From assembly GCA_027694045.1 (NCBI GenBank), contig JAQEWB010000001.1, positions 496,001 through 560,000 on the forward strand: a stretch of DNA of 64,000 bases. Reading direction: 5' to 3'. Under the pieces are notes generated by a model that saw only the letters and a list, made by a program, of their open reading frames with translations, had not been told where the DNA came from and ran no database searches. This document shows positions 26,143 through 34,206 of this stretch, piece by piece. Every line of letters starts with the position of its first letter. Position 1 is the first letter of the stretch. This stretch comes from Bacillaceae bacterium OF18-1A. GTDB taxonomy: Bacteria > Bacillota > Bacilli > Bacillales > Bacillaceae_G. The translations under genes were made by a program, and so were the position numbers.

Positions 26143-26988
26143 TAATAAATGGTACATTTCATATTGTGTTAAAGCATTCTTCTCAAAACCACTTTTCTTT
26201 AAAAAACCTTCCAATAAACTATTGTTTGGAAATCCAATTGATAAACTTGATAAATTCAATTCTTGACTTGCTGTTCGCAATAGTTTCGTCCCAATACCGA
26301 TATTTCTATAGTCTTTGTCTACGAAAATAAAACTAATTTTACCTTGTTCATTAACACATAAAGTACCTTTTAAATCATTATCAACATATGCACCGTAATA
26401 CATATTATTTGTTTTTTTGATATAATCAAGATCATTTTGCCAATTTATATGGAAGTTTAGCCATTTTTGAATTTCAACTTTAAATGTTGGGTATTCTAAT
26501 TGTTTCACTTCAATATCTTTATAATCTTTATTCCTTATTTCAGTTATATCATTTAAATTATAATAAGAAAGATCATATACTTTTTCATAACCTAGCTTAT
26601 TATAGAAGTTAATCGCTCTATCATTACCTACAATGACTTCAAGAAAAAGTTGTTTACATCCATTTTGAATCGCCTCTTCTTTATGAAACCCAAATAATTT
26701 TTGACTTACACCAACTCCTCGATACTCTGGATGAACAGCTAGTGTACCGCAACGCATTGTTTTTATGCTTTCATAATCCTTTATACCACCAAGTATTACA
26801 CCAATAGATTTGTCATCATCTAAAGCAAGAAAGGAATTTTCTAGTGAATTACCTTCTGCTCCAAAAAATCTTTTTATAAAATCTTCTTTAGAAACATCCA
26901 TTTTAATAATATAATCTGAAAACCCATCCTTAAAAGCTTCATACACTAAATCTATACTTACTTCACTACATCTTTTGTATTGAATCAT
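26140..26988 (-). CDS. GNAT N-acetyltransferase with two domains
   Basis: This 282-residue protein contains two GNAT units. The first has LAVHPEYRGVGVSQKLFGFH near residues 85-105 (acetyl-CoA pyrophosphate loop) and DRAINFYNKLGYEKVYDL. The second, at the C terminus, has ISFIFVDKDYRNIGIGTKLLRTA and a degenerate end. The acceptor is unknown. Start ATG 26988 follows GGAGGATT. It lies 26 bases after the methyltransferase gene 27015-27755 on the same strand, so they are likely one transcript. Confidence 0.85.
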   Translation of the reverse strand: MIQYKRCSEVSIDLVYEAFKDGFSDYIIKMDVSKEDFIKRFFGAEGNSLENSFLALDDDKSIGVILGGIKDYESIKTMRCGTLAVHPEYRGVGVSQKLFGFHKEEAIQNGCKQLFLEVIVGNDRAINFYNKLGYEKVYDLSYYNLNDITEIRNKDYKDIEVKQLEYPTFKVEIQKWLNFHINWQNDLDYIKKTNNMYYGAYVDNDLKGTLCVNEQGKISFIFVDKDYRNIGIGTKLLRTASQELNLSSLSIGFPNNSLLEGFLKKSGFEKNALTQYEMYHLL

Positions 26989-27014
26989 ATAGTATAATCC
27001 TCCGCTATGATCTG

Positions 27015-27755
27015 TTATATACTACACTCAAACACATGAAATGAATTTCCTTCACCATATCCATCTTTTATTTCATGAACTACAATTTGACTAAATCCAT
27101 TTGCAATAAGTATGTTTTCAAACTCTTTTAAATCATATAGCCTTATAGGAAAATCCATAATCTCAGTTTCTACTATTTTTTCATTTTGGATGACTTCATA
27201 TTTTAGTTTAATATTCAAAAGCTTTTGCGAGTCATCATATGATACTTTTCTATATTCAACAATGAATTCATTGTTGATTTCTTTTCTATTTGTTTCTAAC
27301 CACTCTAGAATCTCTTCCGTTTCATTTCCGTCTAACACAACTGTAAGAAGGAATTTCCCATTTTCTTTTAAGTTATTTTTCATATTTTGAAGACTAATAT
27401 CTACTAAATTATCTGGTAAAAGTGAAAATGAACCAATAGGAATCATAATAAGATCATATTTTTTATCACTACGGTATTCTTCTATTCTCCTTAATGAAAT
27501 AACCGGGTTTAAATTTAATTTCTCAGCCTTCCCTTTACACACTTTAAGCATATTTTCAGAAACATCGAATCCTTCTATATCCACACCATTTTGCATAAAA
27601 GGAATTAGCATTCTACCATTCCCACACATTGGTTCTAACACTTTCATGTTTTTATCTTTTATAAAAGATAGATAAAATCCTAATTCTTTCCCCGCAGCAA
27701 TTGATTTGTCACTTTCATATACTTTTGTGCAAAGTTCACCATAGTACGTACGCAA
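27015..27755 (-). CDS. class I SAM-dependent methyltransferase
   Basis: This 246-residue soluble methyltransferase has motif I VLEPMCGNGRMLIPF, then IEGFDVSENMLKVC, YDLIMIPIGSFSLL and LKENGKFLLTVVL. The C-terminal half forms a beta-rich extension, common in small-molecule methyltransferases. It starts at TTG 27755 after GGGGTGA. It is followed closely by the double GNAT acetyltransferase, suggesting a two-gene modification unit. The substrate is not known. Confidence 0.8.
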   Translation of the reverse strand: MRTYYGELCTKVYESDKSIAAGKELGFYLSFIKDKNMKVLEPMCGNGRMLIPFMQNGVDIEGFDVSENMLKVCKGKAEKLNLNPVISLRRIEEYRSDKKYDLIMIPIGSFSLLPDNLVDISLQNMKNNLKENGKFLLTVVLDGNETEEILEWLETNRKEINNEFIVEYRKVSYDDSQKLLNIKLKYEVIQNEKIVETEIMDFPIRLYDLKEFENILIANGFSQIVVHEIKDGYGEGNSFHVFECSI

Positions 27756-27805
27756 TATTATTTCACCCCTTAATTTAAAGTGTTTCCAATATTAAAAACC
27801 TCTAA

Positions 27806-28516
27806 CTATCTATTATTTACTGCAGTAATCTCATAAACACGTAAAAAAGCAATTAAATGTTCACATGCTCTTTCACATGCTAATATTTTAAAGATTTTTT
27901 GTTCTTCTTTCGTTTTATCATTCGCTTGATCTGAAGCAGCTTTTAAACATAAAAATGGTTTTTTATTTATATGACACACATAAGCGAAAGCAGCCACTTC
28001 TTGATCAACTGCCAATGCTCCGTATACAGTATGCAGTAAATATCTCATTTCTGAACTACGAATACGCTGATCGCCTGACAAAAAAGTACCATAATGAATT
28101 GGGTCATACGAACGCAATTTCTTCATTCGTTTTACAAGAGATTTAGTTGTTTCAATAGGTGCTGTTCTGCCATCGTATAAATTAAAAATATCTTCACCTG
28201 ACCCAGCAGCAGTAACATCGTGTTGAATTGCATTAAGAGCCACTACAATATGACCATTTTTCACTTTGTTTGATAAACTCCCACAAATCCCTGTCATAAA
28301 TAACTCATCTGGTTGAAACTCACTAATTAATAATTGTACACAACTAGCGCAACTTACTTTACCAACACCAGTTACAACTGATATTATTTCCAACTCATTA
28401 ATAGTATGAAAATGAAATTCCCAAGCAGCTCTTTTTTCAACGCGCTCACTCGGATAATGTTGATGCAAATACGTAAGTTCTGGTTCCCATGCAGATACGA
28501 TTGCAATACGTTTCAT
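27806..28516 (-). CDS. nucleoside phosphorylase family protein, MTA/SAH nucleosidase-like
   Basis: The protein from ATG 28516 has 236 residues. It matches the PNP/UDP superfamily: MKRIAIVSAWEPEL, VTGVGKVSCASCVQLLI, FMTGICGSLSNKVKNGHIVV and LAVDQEVAAFAYVC (substrate-ribose contact), with LKAASDQAND at the end holding the catalytic Asp. MTA/SAH nucleosidase (MtnN) removes adenine from methylthioadenosine or S-adenosylhomocysteine. This protein is diverged from housekeeping MtnN and may be a paralogue. The start overlaps the end of the DUF3885 gene, so the two are coupled. An earlier in-frame ATG at 28543 is possible. Confidence 0.75.
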   Translation of the reverse strand: MKRIAIVSAWEPELTYLHQHYPSERVEKRAAWEFHFHTINELEIISVVTGVGKVSCASCVQLLISEFQPDELFMTGICGSLSNKVKNGHIVVALNAIQHDVTAAGSGEDIFNLYDGRTAPIETTKSLVKRMKKLRSYDPIHYGTFLSGDQRIRSSEMRYLLHTVYGALAVDQEVAAFAYVCHINKKPFLCLKAASDQANDKTKEEQKIFKILACERACEHLIAFLRVYEITAVNNR

Positions 28517-28539
28517 TACACGTTTCACTTCCCCCATGG

Positions 28540-29208
28540 TCATTTAAATAAGTCGTCTATATTTTCTCGTTCATAATCTGGAATCCACTCTTTATATTTC
28601 TCATATAAATCTCGTATTCTTTCTTTATTCTTCGCAATTACCTCACATCCTCTATCATCATAAATAAACATGACAATATCTTTCGTTGCATTTATGAGAA
28701 ATACATCCGGATAAGAAACCTCTTTTTTGCGTCCAAAACGAGGACGCAACTCTGGAAAATCTTCATGATTAGCAGCTTGAATAAGCGGTTCATGTTTAAT
28801 ATCTTCCGCAAGACATTTTAAAGAAAATTGATATGTGCAATATAAATCTGCTTCTTCATCTTCAAATAGAAAAGGTAACGTTTCTTGTCTTATATGAAAC
28901 TTTAAACTTTTTTTCTTAATACATCTATTGTATATATTTATTTTCTTTATATTTTTTACATTTTCCTTTTTAAATTTATAAACATTTGCTATTACAAACA
29001 CTTCGTCCTCTTTAGAAAATATATCTTTAAATAAGTGTTTATTATATGTATATAGTTGAGAAAAGTATTCCATATTTAAATCGTCGGTTCCTTCTACATT
29101 TTGATATTTTCCAAAGTCAAAATGTAAATGACTTTCCCACTGAGAGTATATGTGCGGTGCTAATGTAACATCTGAAAATGTTTGATTCATATATTCTTTT
29201 AACTGCAT
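28540..29208 (-). CDS. DUF3885 domain protein
   Basis: This 222-residue soluble protein starts at ATG 29208, 6 bases after GAAAGGAT; a longer frame from 29250 lacks a ribosome site. Seen: MNQTFSDVTLAPHIYSQWESHLHFDFG, LYTYNKHLFKDIF and the C-terminal FLINATKDIVMFIYDDRGCEVIAKN, which match the Bacillus DUF3885 family. The function is unknown. Family members often occur near toxin-immunity or variable loci. Here it overlaps the nucleosidase-like gene by a few bases and is likely cotranscribed. Confidence 0.75.
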   Translation of the reverse strand: MQLKEYMNQTFSDVTLAPHIYSQWESHLHFDFGKYQNVEGTDDLNMEYFSQLYTYNKHLFKDIFSKEDEVFVIANVYKFKKENVKNIKKINIYNRCIKKKSLKFHIRQETLPFLFEDEEADLYCTYQFSLKCLAEDIKHEPLIQAANHEDFPELRPRFGRKKEVSYPDVFLINATKDIVMFIYDDRGCEVIAKNKERIRDLYEKYKEWIPDYERENIDDLFK

Positions 29209-29461
29209 TTTTGTATCCTTTCTATTTTGCCATTTGGAGTAAATGAACATATTTTATTATGTAACACGTTAATTCCCTCCTGATTACTATTTTTCATTAT
29301 AATACGAAATTAAAATGCTCTTCTATATGTAAATTCGTTATGAATATTTTAATTCCTTTTTAATACGTTACATGAAATTTTATGTAGAATCCTTGATACA
29401 AAGTATATAAATATTTGATATTATAGTAATGTTGATGATTTGTAAGGAAAGGAACTATAAA

Positions 29462-30157
29462 ATGAATAGAAATATATTAATTATTGATGACGATAAAGAA
29501 ATTGTTGAATTACTTGCTGTTTATTTGCGAAATGAAGGTTATAACATTTATAAAGCATATGATGGCGAGGAATCTTTGCAAATGATTTCTACATATGAAG
29601 TTGATCTTATGATTTTAGATATTATGATGCCAAAACGGAATGGGCTAGAAGTTTGCCAAGAAGTTCGCGAAAATAACACTGTGCCGATTCTCATGCTTAG
29701 TGCCAAAGCTGAAGATATGGATAAAATATTAGGGCTTATGACCGGTGCAGATGATTATATGATTAAACCATTCAATCCTTTAGAACTTGTTGCTAGAGTA
29801 AAGGCTTTATTACGAAGATCCTCTTTCCAAAGTACAACTTCACAAAAGAAGGAAGATGGTATCATTCGTATTAGAATGGCTGAGATTCACAAACATAACC
29901 ATAGCGTAAAAGTGAACGGAGAATATATTAAACTCACATCTATTGAATTCGATATTTTATATTTACTTGCAAGTAATACAGGAAGAGTATTTAGTTCTGA
30001 AGAAATATTTGAACGGGTATGGCACGAAGATGGTTATGGTTCTAACAAAACTGTTATGGTCCATATTAGCAATTTGCGAGATAAGCTTGAAACAGTTATG
30101 AATGGAGAAAAATTTATTCATACTGTTTGGGGAGTAGGCTATAAAATTGAGAAATGA
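29462..30157 (+). CDS. OmpR/PhoB-type response regulator, VanR-like
   Basis: This 231-residue regulator has a receiver domain (1-118) with the acidic pocket DDD at 10-12 and phospho-acceptor D53 in LDIMMPKRNG, plus a winged-helix DNA-binding domain (135-228: IKLTSIEFDILYLLASNTGRVFS and KTVMVHISNLRDKLE). The frame opens 11 codons earlier, but ATG 29462 follows AAGGAAAGGAAC. The next gene, its kinase, overlaps its end by 11 bases. Order and sequence resemble VanR/VanS, although no vanHAX cluster is present. The S11 protein downstream is a plausible target. Confidence 0.9.
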   Translation: MNRNILIIDDDKEIVELLAVYLRNEGYNIYKAYDGEESLQMISTYEVDLMILDIMMPKRNGLEVCQEVRENNTVPILMLSAKAEDMDKILGLMTGADDYMIKPFNPLELVARVKALLRRSSFQSTTSQKKEDGIIRIRMAEIHKHNHSVKVNGEYIKLTSIEFDILYLLASNTGRVFSSEEIFERVWHEDGYGSNKTVMVHISNLRDKLETVMNGEKFIHTVWGVGYKIEK

Positions 30158-31310
30158 AGCATTTGATATATTAAAAGATATTCCAAAATGGAAAATTATT
30201 TTTTGGCTCTTATTAGCTATTATTCTCACTCCTATTACTGAGTTAATTATATATCGCCTCATTACAAGTGTAATTGAGAGTTCCCTTACTTTAAGCGAAC
30301 TTGGAAAAGAATTCATTAGAATTTTCGGTTATGAAAAATATAAAGGATTAAAAGAATCCCTCTGGGTGATGATTGTATCTTATTTATTTTTATTCTCTAT
30401 TTTCTCATCCTACCTATACATTTTTTATCGCCATGAAAGAAAGCTTTATTATGAAGCTTGTATAAAAAAAATGATAGAAGAAATTCGTTATATTGCTAGT
30501 GGACATTTCAATCATAAAGTTTCCATCGTACATCATAATTATTTAGAAGAATTAGCAACTGGAGTCAATCAAATTATAGAACAATTAAAAGTATCAATTG
30601 ATGAAGAGAGACAAGCAGAACAAGCAAAAAGCGAGCTCATTACAAATGTATCACATGATTTACGTACTCCCCTAACATCTATAGTTGGATACGTGAATTT
30701 AATACATCACGATAACTATAGAGATGAAGTAGAATTACGTCATTATATACAAGTTATTTATGATAAAGTAACAAGACTTAATGCATTAATGAACGATTTG
30801 TTTGAATATACACGTGTTCAAAATAAAGAGTTAAGTTTGCATTCTGTACCTATTGATATAGTAGAGCTACTTGGACAATTAACTGTTCAATTCCGAATAC
30901 AGCTCCAAGAAGCCAATATTGAATGTCGCCCTTCTTTTCCATCTCAAAAGCTCATGGTGTTAGCTGATGGAGATAAATTAGTACGCGTGTTTGAGAATTT
31001 AATTATAAATGCTATCGCTTACGGTAACGAGGGTAAATATATCGATATTACAGCTTATGAAAGTAATAATATGATTGCAATTGATATAATAAATTACGGT
31101 CAGCCTATTCCTAGTACGGATTTACCTCATATTTTCGAGCGCTTTTATCGCGTTGAAAAGTCACGCTCAACGAACACTGGTGGATCTGGTCTTGGATTAG
31201 CAATTGCTAAAAGTATTGTTGAACTGCATAAAGGAACAATTGAAGTATATAGTGATGATCAAAAAACCACTTTCACTGTAAAACTACTTCCATATAAAGT
31301 GAAACTTTAA
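30147..31310 (+). CDS. membrane histidine kinase, VanS-like
   Basis: This 387-residue sensor has two membrane segments (about 16-36 and 72-94), a short external loop between them, a HAMP-like linker, and a kinase core. Seen: H170 in NVSHDLRTPLTS (autophosphorylation), NLIINAIAYGN (N box) and HIFERFYRVEKSRSTNTGGSGLGLAIAK (F and G boxes). It starts at TTG 30147, overlapping the regulator gene. The stop codon and last residues (KVKL) come from the first bases of a bcr-like repeat, so the gene 3' end was reset by the repeat. It probably pairs with the VanR-like regulator. Confidence 0.9.
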   Translation: MRNEAFDILKDIPKWKIIFWLLLAIILTPITELIIYRLITSVIESSLTLSELGKEFIRIFGYEKYKGLKESLWVMIVSYLFLFSIFSSYLYIFYRHERKLYYEACIKKMIEEIRYIASGHFNHKVSIVHHNYLEELATGVNQIIEQLKVSIDEERQAEQAKSELITNVSHDLRTPLTSIVGYVNLIHHDNYRDEVELRHYIQVIYDKVTRLNALMNDLFEYTRVQNKELSLHSVPIDIVELLGQLTVQFRIQLQEANIECRPSFPSQKLMVLADGDKLVRVFENLIINAIAYGNEGKYIDITAYESNNMIAIDIINYGQPIPSTDLPHIFERFYRVEKSRSTNTGGSGLGLAIAKSIVELHKGTIEVYSDDQKTTFTVKLLPYKVKL

Positions 31311-31403
31311 TCAGTGAGGGTTTTGTTCATCCCCCACCTAACTTCTTTGCTTCCGCTGAATTTCGAGATGGGGGTCTTACTGCCCGTTAAAGCGTGATAA
31401 ATG
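31295..31403 (+). repeat. bcr-like structured repeat, short copy
   Basis: It begins AAAGTGAAACTTTAATCAGTG-like, as the copy at 2091 does, and shares the block CCACCTAACTT...GCTGAATTT...GGGGGTCTTA. About 50 bases of the long copy's middle are absent. It supplies the stop codon of the histidine kinase gene. Confidence 0.7.
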
Positions 31404-31419
31404 TTAATATAACATCGTT

Positions 31420-31462
31420 TTAGGTTCAATTTCTTATCCTACAAGAAATTGAACCTTTTATT
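31420..31462 (+). terminator. terminator of the two-component operon
   Basis: AGGTTCAATTTCTT and AAGAAATTGAACCT form a perfect 14-bp stem followed by TTTATTTA on the plus strand. Confidence 0.85.
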
Positions 31463-31587
31463 TACCATCCATATCCAATATTAAATAATCCTTTATAAAT
31501 CTTTAGAAATTCTTTACCTTTTCTTTCTTCCTAATTAAGCATTCCTTTTTACAATAATCTTATTGATGTCATAGTAGGAGGACGCTT

Positions 31588-32604
31588 ATGCATTTTTTCA
31601 AAAAAATAACCGTTTTATTATTATCTTTTCTCATTACTGCACTTATCGTTTTGTATTTTTATCTTTATGTAAATGGTCCAATTATCCAAGCTAAATCAGC
31701 TATTTTAATAGATGCCAATTCAAGTAAAATTATTTATAAAAAAAACGAAAACACTCCTATACAATCAGCTACTTTATCTAAATTAATGACAGAGTATATC
31801 GTATTGGAACAACTGAGTGACGGAAAAATACAGTTAGATGAATCAGTAAAAATAAATAATGAAGAGTTTCAATCGAAAATAAATTCTATCCAAGTAACAT
31901 CAAAAGATAAAATTACAGTTCGTGATTTACTTTATACATTGCTTTTAACAGGAAACAATCATTCTGCACTCTTACTAGCAGAATACATTAGTGGTAATGA
32001 AGATAACTTTACGATGTTAATGAATGAAAAAGCAAAACAACTAAAGTTATCACAACCATCTCCATTTTTAAACTCTACGGGAGTAAATACCGAGAAAAAT
32101 AAACAATCGACTACTACGGCAATAGATGCAGCTAAACTAGCTATACAATTAGTAAAAGATTTCCCTGATGTACTGAATATTACGAAACTAACCTCTTACC
32201 AATTCACCTTCAAAGATTCCCAAGTTTTCAATACAAATAAAATGATTTACTCTCTAAATGAAAACATTAAATTTCAAGGTGTTGATGGTTTGCAAACAAG
32301 TTCCTCAATTAACGGTAATTATAGTTTTGTCAGCACCGCAAAACTAGGAGATACTAGATTTATTTCAGTAATATTAGAAGCTGATGAAGAAAACAGTGCC
32401 TTTATCGAAACGAAAAAGTTACTACAGTACGGTTTAGATCCTTCCTCGTATTCTACATTTCAAGCATTTAAAGATGCTGTTACATCTTGGACAGTTTTAC
32501 TTCAGTTTAAAAATTTGATCATACAAACATTGTTGATTTTCTTCATTATTACAATTTTAATGTTTTTACATATACGTCAGAAAAAAACCGAGGATTTCAA
32601 TTAA
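31588..32604 (+). CDS. S11 D-Ala-D-Ala carboxypeptidase homologue with altered active site
   Basis: This 338-residue protein has an N-terminal membrane/signal segment (about 7-28), an extracellular DacA-like domain (36-300), and a C-terminal membrane helix (about 307-327) before a basic tail. Fold markers are clear: AKSAILIDANSSKIIYKKNENTPIQ, ITVRDLLYTLLLTGNNHSALLLAEYISG and FKFQGVDGL-like. But the catalytic motifs differ from the family: SxxK is T62-L-S-K65, SGN is T121-G-N123, and KTG is Q236-T-S238. It may be a non-catalytic binding protein or use Thr. It follows the VanRS-like pair by 280 bases with its own ribosome site AGGAGGACGC. Confidence 0.82.
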   Translation: MHFFKKITVLLLSFLITALIVLYFYLYVNGPIIQAKSAILIDANSSKIIYKKNENTPIQSATLSKLMTEYIVLEQLSDGKIQLDESVKINNEEFQSKINSIQVTSKDKITVRDLLYTLLLTGNNHSALLLAEYISGNEDNFTMLMNEKAKQLKLSQPSPFLNSTGVNTEKNKQSTTTAIDAAKLAIQLVKDFPDVLNITKLTSYQFTFKDSQVFNTNKMIYSLNENIKFQGVDGLQTSSSINGNYSFVSTAKLGDTRFISVILEADEENSAFIETKKLLQYGLDPSSYSTFQAFKDAVTSWTVLLQFKNLIIQTLLIFFIITILMFLHIRQKKTEDFN

Positions 32605-32620
32605 GAAATTCTCGGTTTTT
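32580..32620 (+). terminator. terminator of the S11 homologue gene
   Basis: AAAAACCGAGGATTTC and GAAATTCTCGGTTTTT form an almost perfect stem that includes the end of the gene. A T-run closes it. Confidence 0.8.
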
Positions 32621-32802
32621 AAGTTTATAATCGCACCTAACATGAGAAATAGACTATTTTTCAGTTCATACATTAATCTTTCTGTAATTGTAGTTTTTCC
32701 TCCCCCCTGAAACTGCTGCAATTGAAATTATTTTAGTTTTCTTGTTCGTAATTTTCCAACAATAAATCCAAAATCTAATTAACATAATAAAATTATAAAA
32801 AA

Positions 32803-33321
32803 CTATTTCTTTTTACTATTCCATTCATATTCTAACATACTCATTTCCCATAAATTCCAATACGTTTCCCCTACTTTTTTTGACTCTCTTAATAAACCTT
32901 CTTTTACAAATCCAAGTTTTTCATAACATGTAATGGCTGATGTATTAAAATCATAAACACCGAGAGTTACTCTATGTAATTTTAATTCTTCAAAAGCAAT
33001 ATGAAGTACTGCTTTCATCATATGTTTTCCGATAGAACGTCCTCTCATTTTCGTATCACCAACTAACACTTTTCCGATTCTAGCAGACTTATTTATATTA
33101 TCTATTTGCCCAAGTGAAATATGACCAATAACTGTTTTCGTCTCTTCATCTATTACCTTGAAAGCAAGTGTATTTGCACTTTCTATATATCTCTCTAATT
33201 GATATTCATCTAAAGGATATGTAAATGCATTTCCTGACCATTGTATTAAAAATTTTTCAGATTCAATCCAGTTTATTAGTTGCTTGAAATCATCTTTTTT
33301 GAAATATCCAAGATAAAGCAT
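32803..33321 (-). CDS. GNAT acetyltransferase, RimJ/RimL type
   Basis: This 172-residue single-domain acetyltransferase has IGHISLGQIDNINKSARIGKVLVG, the acetyl-CoA loop KMRGRSIGKHMMKAVLHIAFEE and the closing LGVYDFNTSAITCYEKLGFVKEGLLRE typical of RimJ/RimL-like enzymes. The acceptor could be a protein N terminus or a small amine. It is transcribed alone from an ATG after AAGGAGGAA. Confidence 0.85.
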   Translation of the reverse strand: MLYLGYFKKDDFKQLINWIESEKFLIQWSGNAFTYPLDEYQLERYIESANTLAFKVIDEETKTVIGHISLGQIDNINKSARIGKVLVGDTKMRGRSIGKHMMKAVLHIAFEELKLHRVTLGVYDFNTSAITCYEKLGFVKEGLLRESKKVGETYWNLWEMSMLEYEWNSKKK

Positions 33322-33435
33322 TTTATTCCTCCTTTTTAATTATTTCCTTTATTATCTTATGCGTTAAATAAACTTAAGAAAACAAAAATATAAAACATCT
33401 TTTACGAAAGAAATAGTTTTGACACATATATAATG

Positions 33436-33475
33436 AAGCAAAGATACTATATTAATAGTACCTTTGCTTTTTTCA
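33436..33475 (+). terminator. hairpin with plus-strand T-run and no obvious gene before it
   Basis: AAGCAAAGATACTAT and ATAGTACCTTTGCTT form the stem, then TTTTTC on the plus strand. Both flanking genes run on the minus strand, so it may serve a short plus-strand transcript or simply lie behind the 33526-33876 gene. Confidence 0.5.
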
Positions 33476-33525
33476 TATATTACTACAATCACACCTACCA
33501 TTTATCCCTAGAAAACAAAGCATAA

Positions 33526-33876
33526 TTAAGCTTTATTTGCTACATCAACATTGCTAAAATCAACAGTAACAGTTGTAGTAGGAGGGAATATCGCTTCAAT
33601 TTCGCAAAGAGAAATAATTACTCCTACTGAACCCGGAATAGCAGCTAACTTAACCACATCACAAGTTACAGCAGAAACACTACCTACATACGTACGTCCA
33701 CCCGTATTAATTTGTACTGTTTGATTAACAAGCTTTTTAAGTTCGTCTTTAATTCCTTGTACACAACAACAATCGCAGTTTGCATTTTGTTCTTCTTTAC
33801 ACTTTTCAAATGCATCCCAACACTCATCTTTTTTTCCTGAATTTTTCTTGTTACAATTACTATTTTGATAACCCAA
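33526..33876 (-). CDS. spore-surface-like Cys-rich protein (116 aa)
   Basis: The N terminus is polar and Cys-rich (KDECWDAFEKCKEE, then NCDCCC). The second half is a beta-rich Sm-like segment, LVNQTVQINTGGRTYVGSVS and VVKLAAIPG, as in small Bacillus coat/exosporium proteins. It starts at TTG 33876, 5 bases after AGGAGGTGAG. The upstream sequence has a sigma-K-type promoter, which supports late mother-cell expression and a role in the coat or exosporium. I cannot name the family member with certainty. Confidence 0.7.
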   Translation of the reverse strand: MGYQNSNCNKKNSGKKDECWDAFEKCKEEQNANCDCCCVQGIKDELKKLVNQTVQINTGGRTYVGSVSAVTCDVVKLAAIPGSVGVIISLCEIEAIFPPTTTVTVDFSNVDVANKA

Positions 33877-34160
33877 AATCTCACCTCCTAGTCTTTTCTA
33901 GTAATATAGTATGTCCACTTACTTAAAAGTGTAAGGGACAATAACATAAAAAACGTTAAACTATAGAAAAATACTAGTGAACCCTACTATGCTTAACCTA
34001 ATTTTCATTTCTATAACGAAATGTTAACTGCTTATTTTCCCCATTCTAATTAAAATTCTTCTTCATTAATATCTCCTCATTGAATACAATCATCAGCATC
34101 TTATTTTTTTAAGAAAGTACAATTCTTTTTTAAATTTACTTTCTCTTGAAACTTTTCTAT
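33877..34160. other. intergenic region
   Basis: This gap of nearly 300 bases contains the sigma-K-type promoter at 33905-33933. The rest is A/T-rich, with no open frame or hairpin I would support. Confidence 0.5.
33905..33933 (-). promoter_or_regulatory. candidate sigma-K promoter
   Basis: On the minus strand, CATACTATA (33905-33913) matches CATAnnnTA. An ACAC-type -35 lies about 15-16 bases upstream. It is located about 30 bases before the start codon of the Cys-rich spore-type gene. Confidence 0.6.
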
Positions 34161-34206
34161 AACATTAAAAATGAGCCCTATTTCAATAGAGCTCATTTTT
34201 AATGTT
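34161..34206 (-). terminator. terminator of the leucine-degradation operon
   Basis: AACATTAAAAATGAGC and GCTCATTTTTAATGTT form a long, nearly perfect inverted repeat around a 14-base centre that can also pair. It ends at the stop of the acyl-CoA ligase. Confidence 0.85.

Noticed and set aside
27015..29208. Possible biosynthetic cluster of methyltransferase, acetyltransferase and nucleosidase
   Set aside because: There is no core biosynthetic gene, and the genes fall into at least two transcripts; no pathway can be supported.
29462..32604. A vancomycin resistance cluster
   Set aside because: The regulator and kinase are VanRS-like, but no D-lactate dehydrogenase, D-Ala-D-Lac ligase or VanX gene is present, and the S11 homologue lacks standard catalytic motifs.
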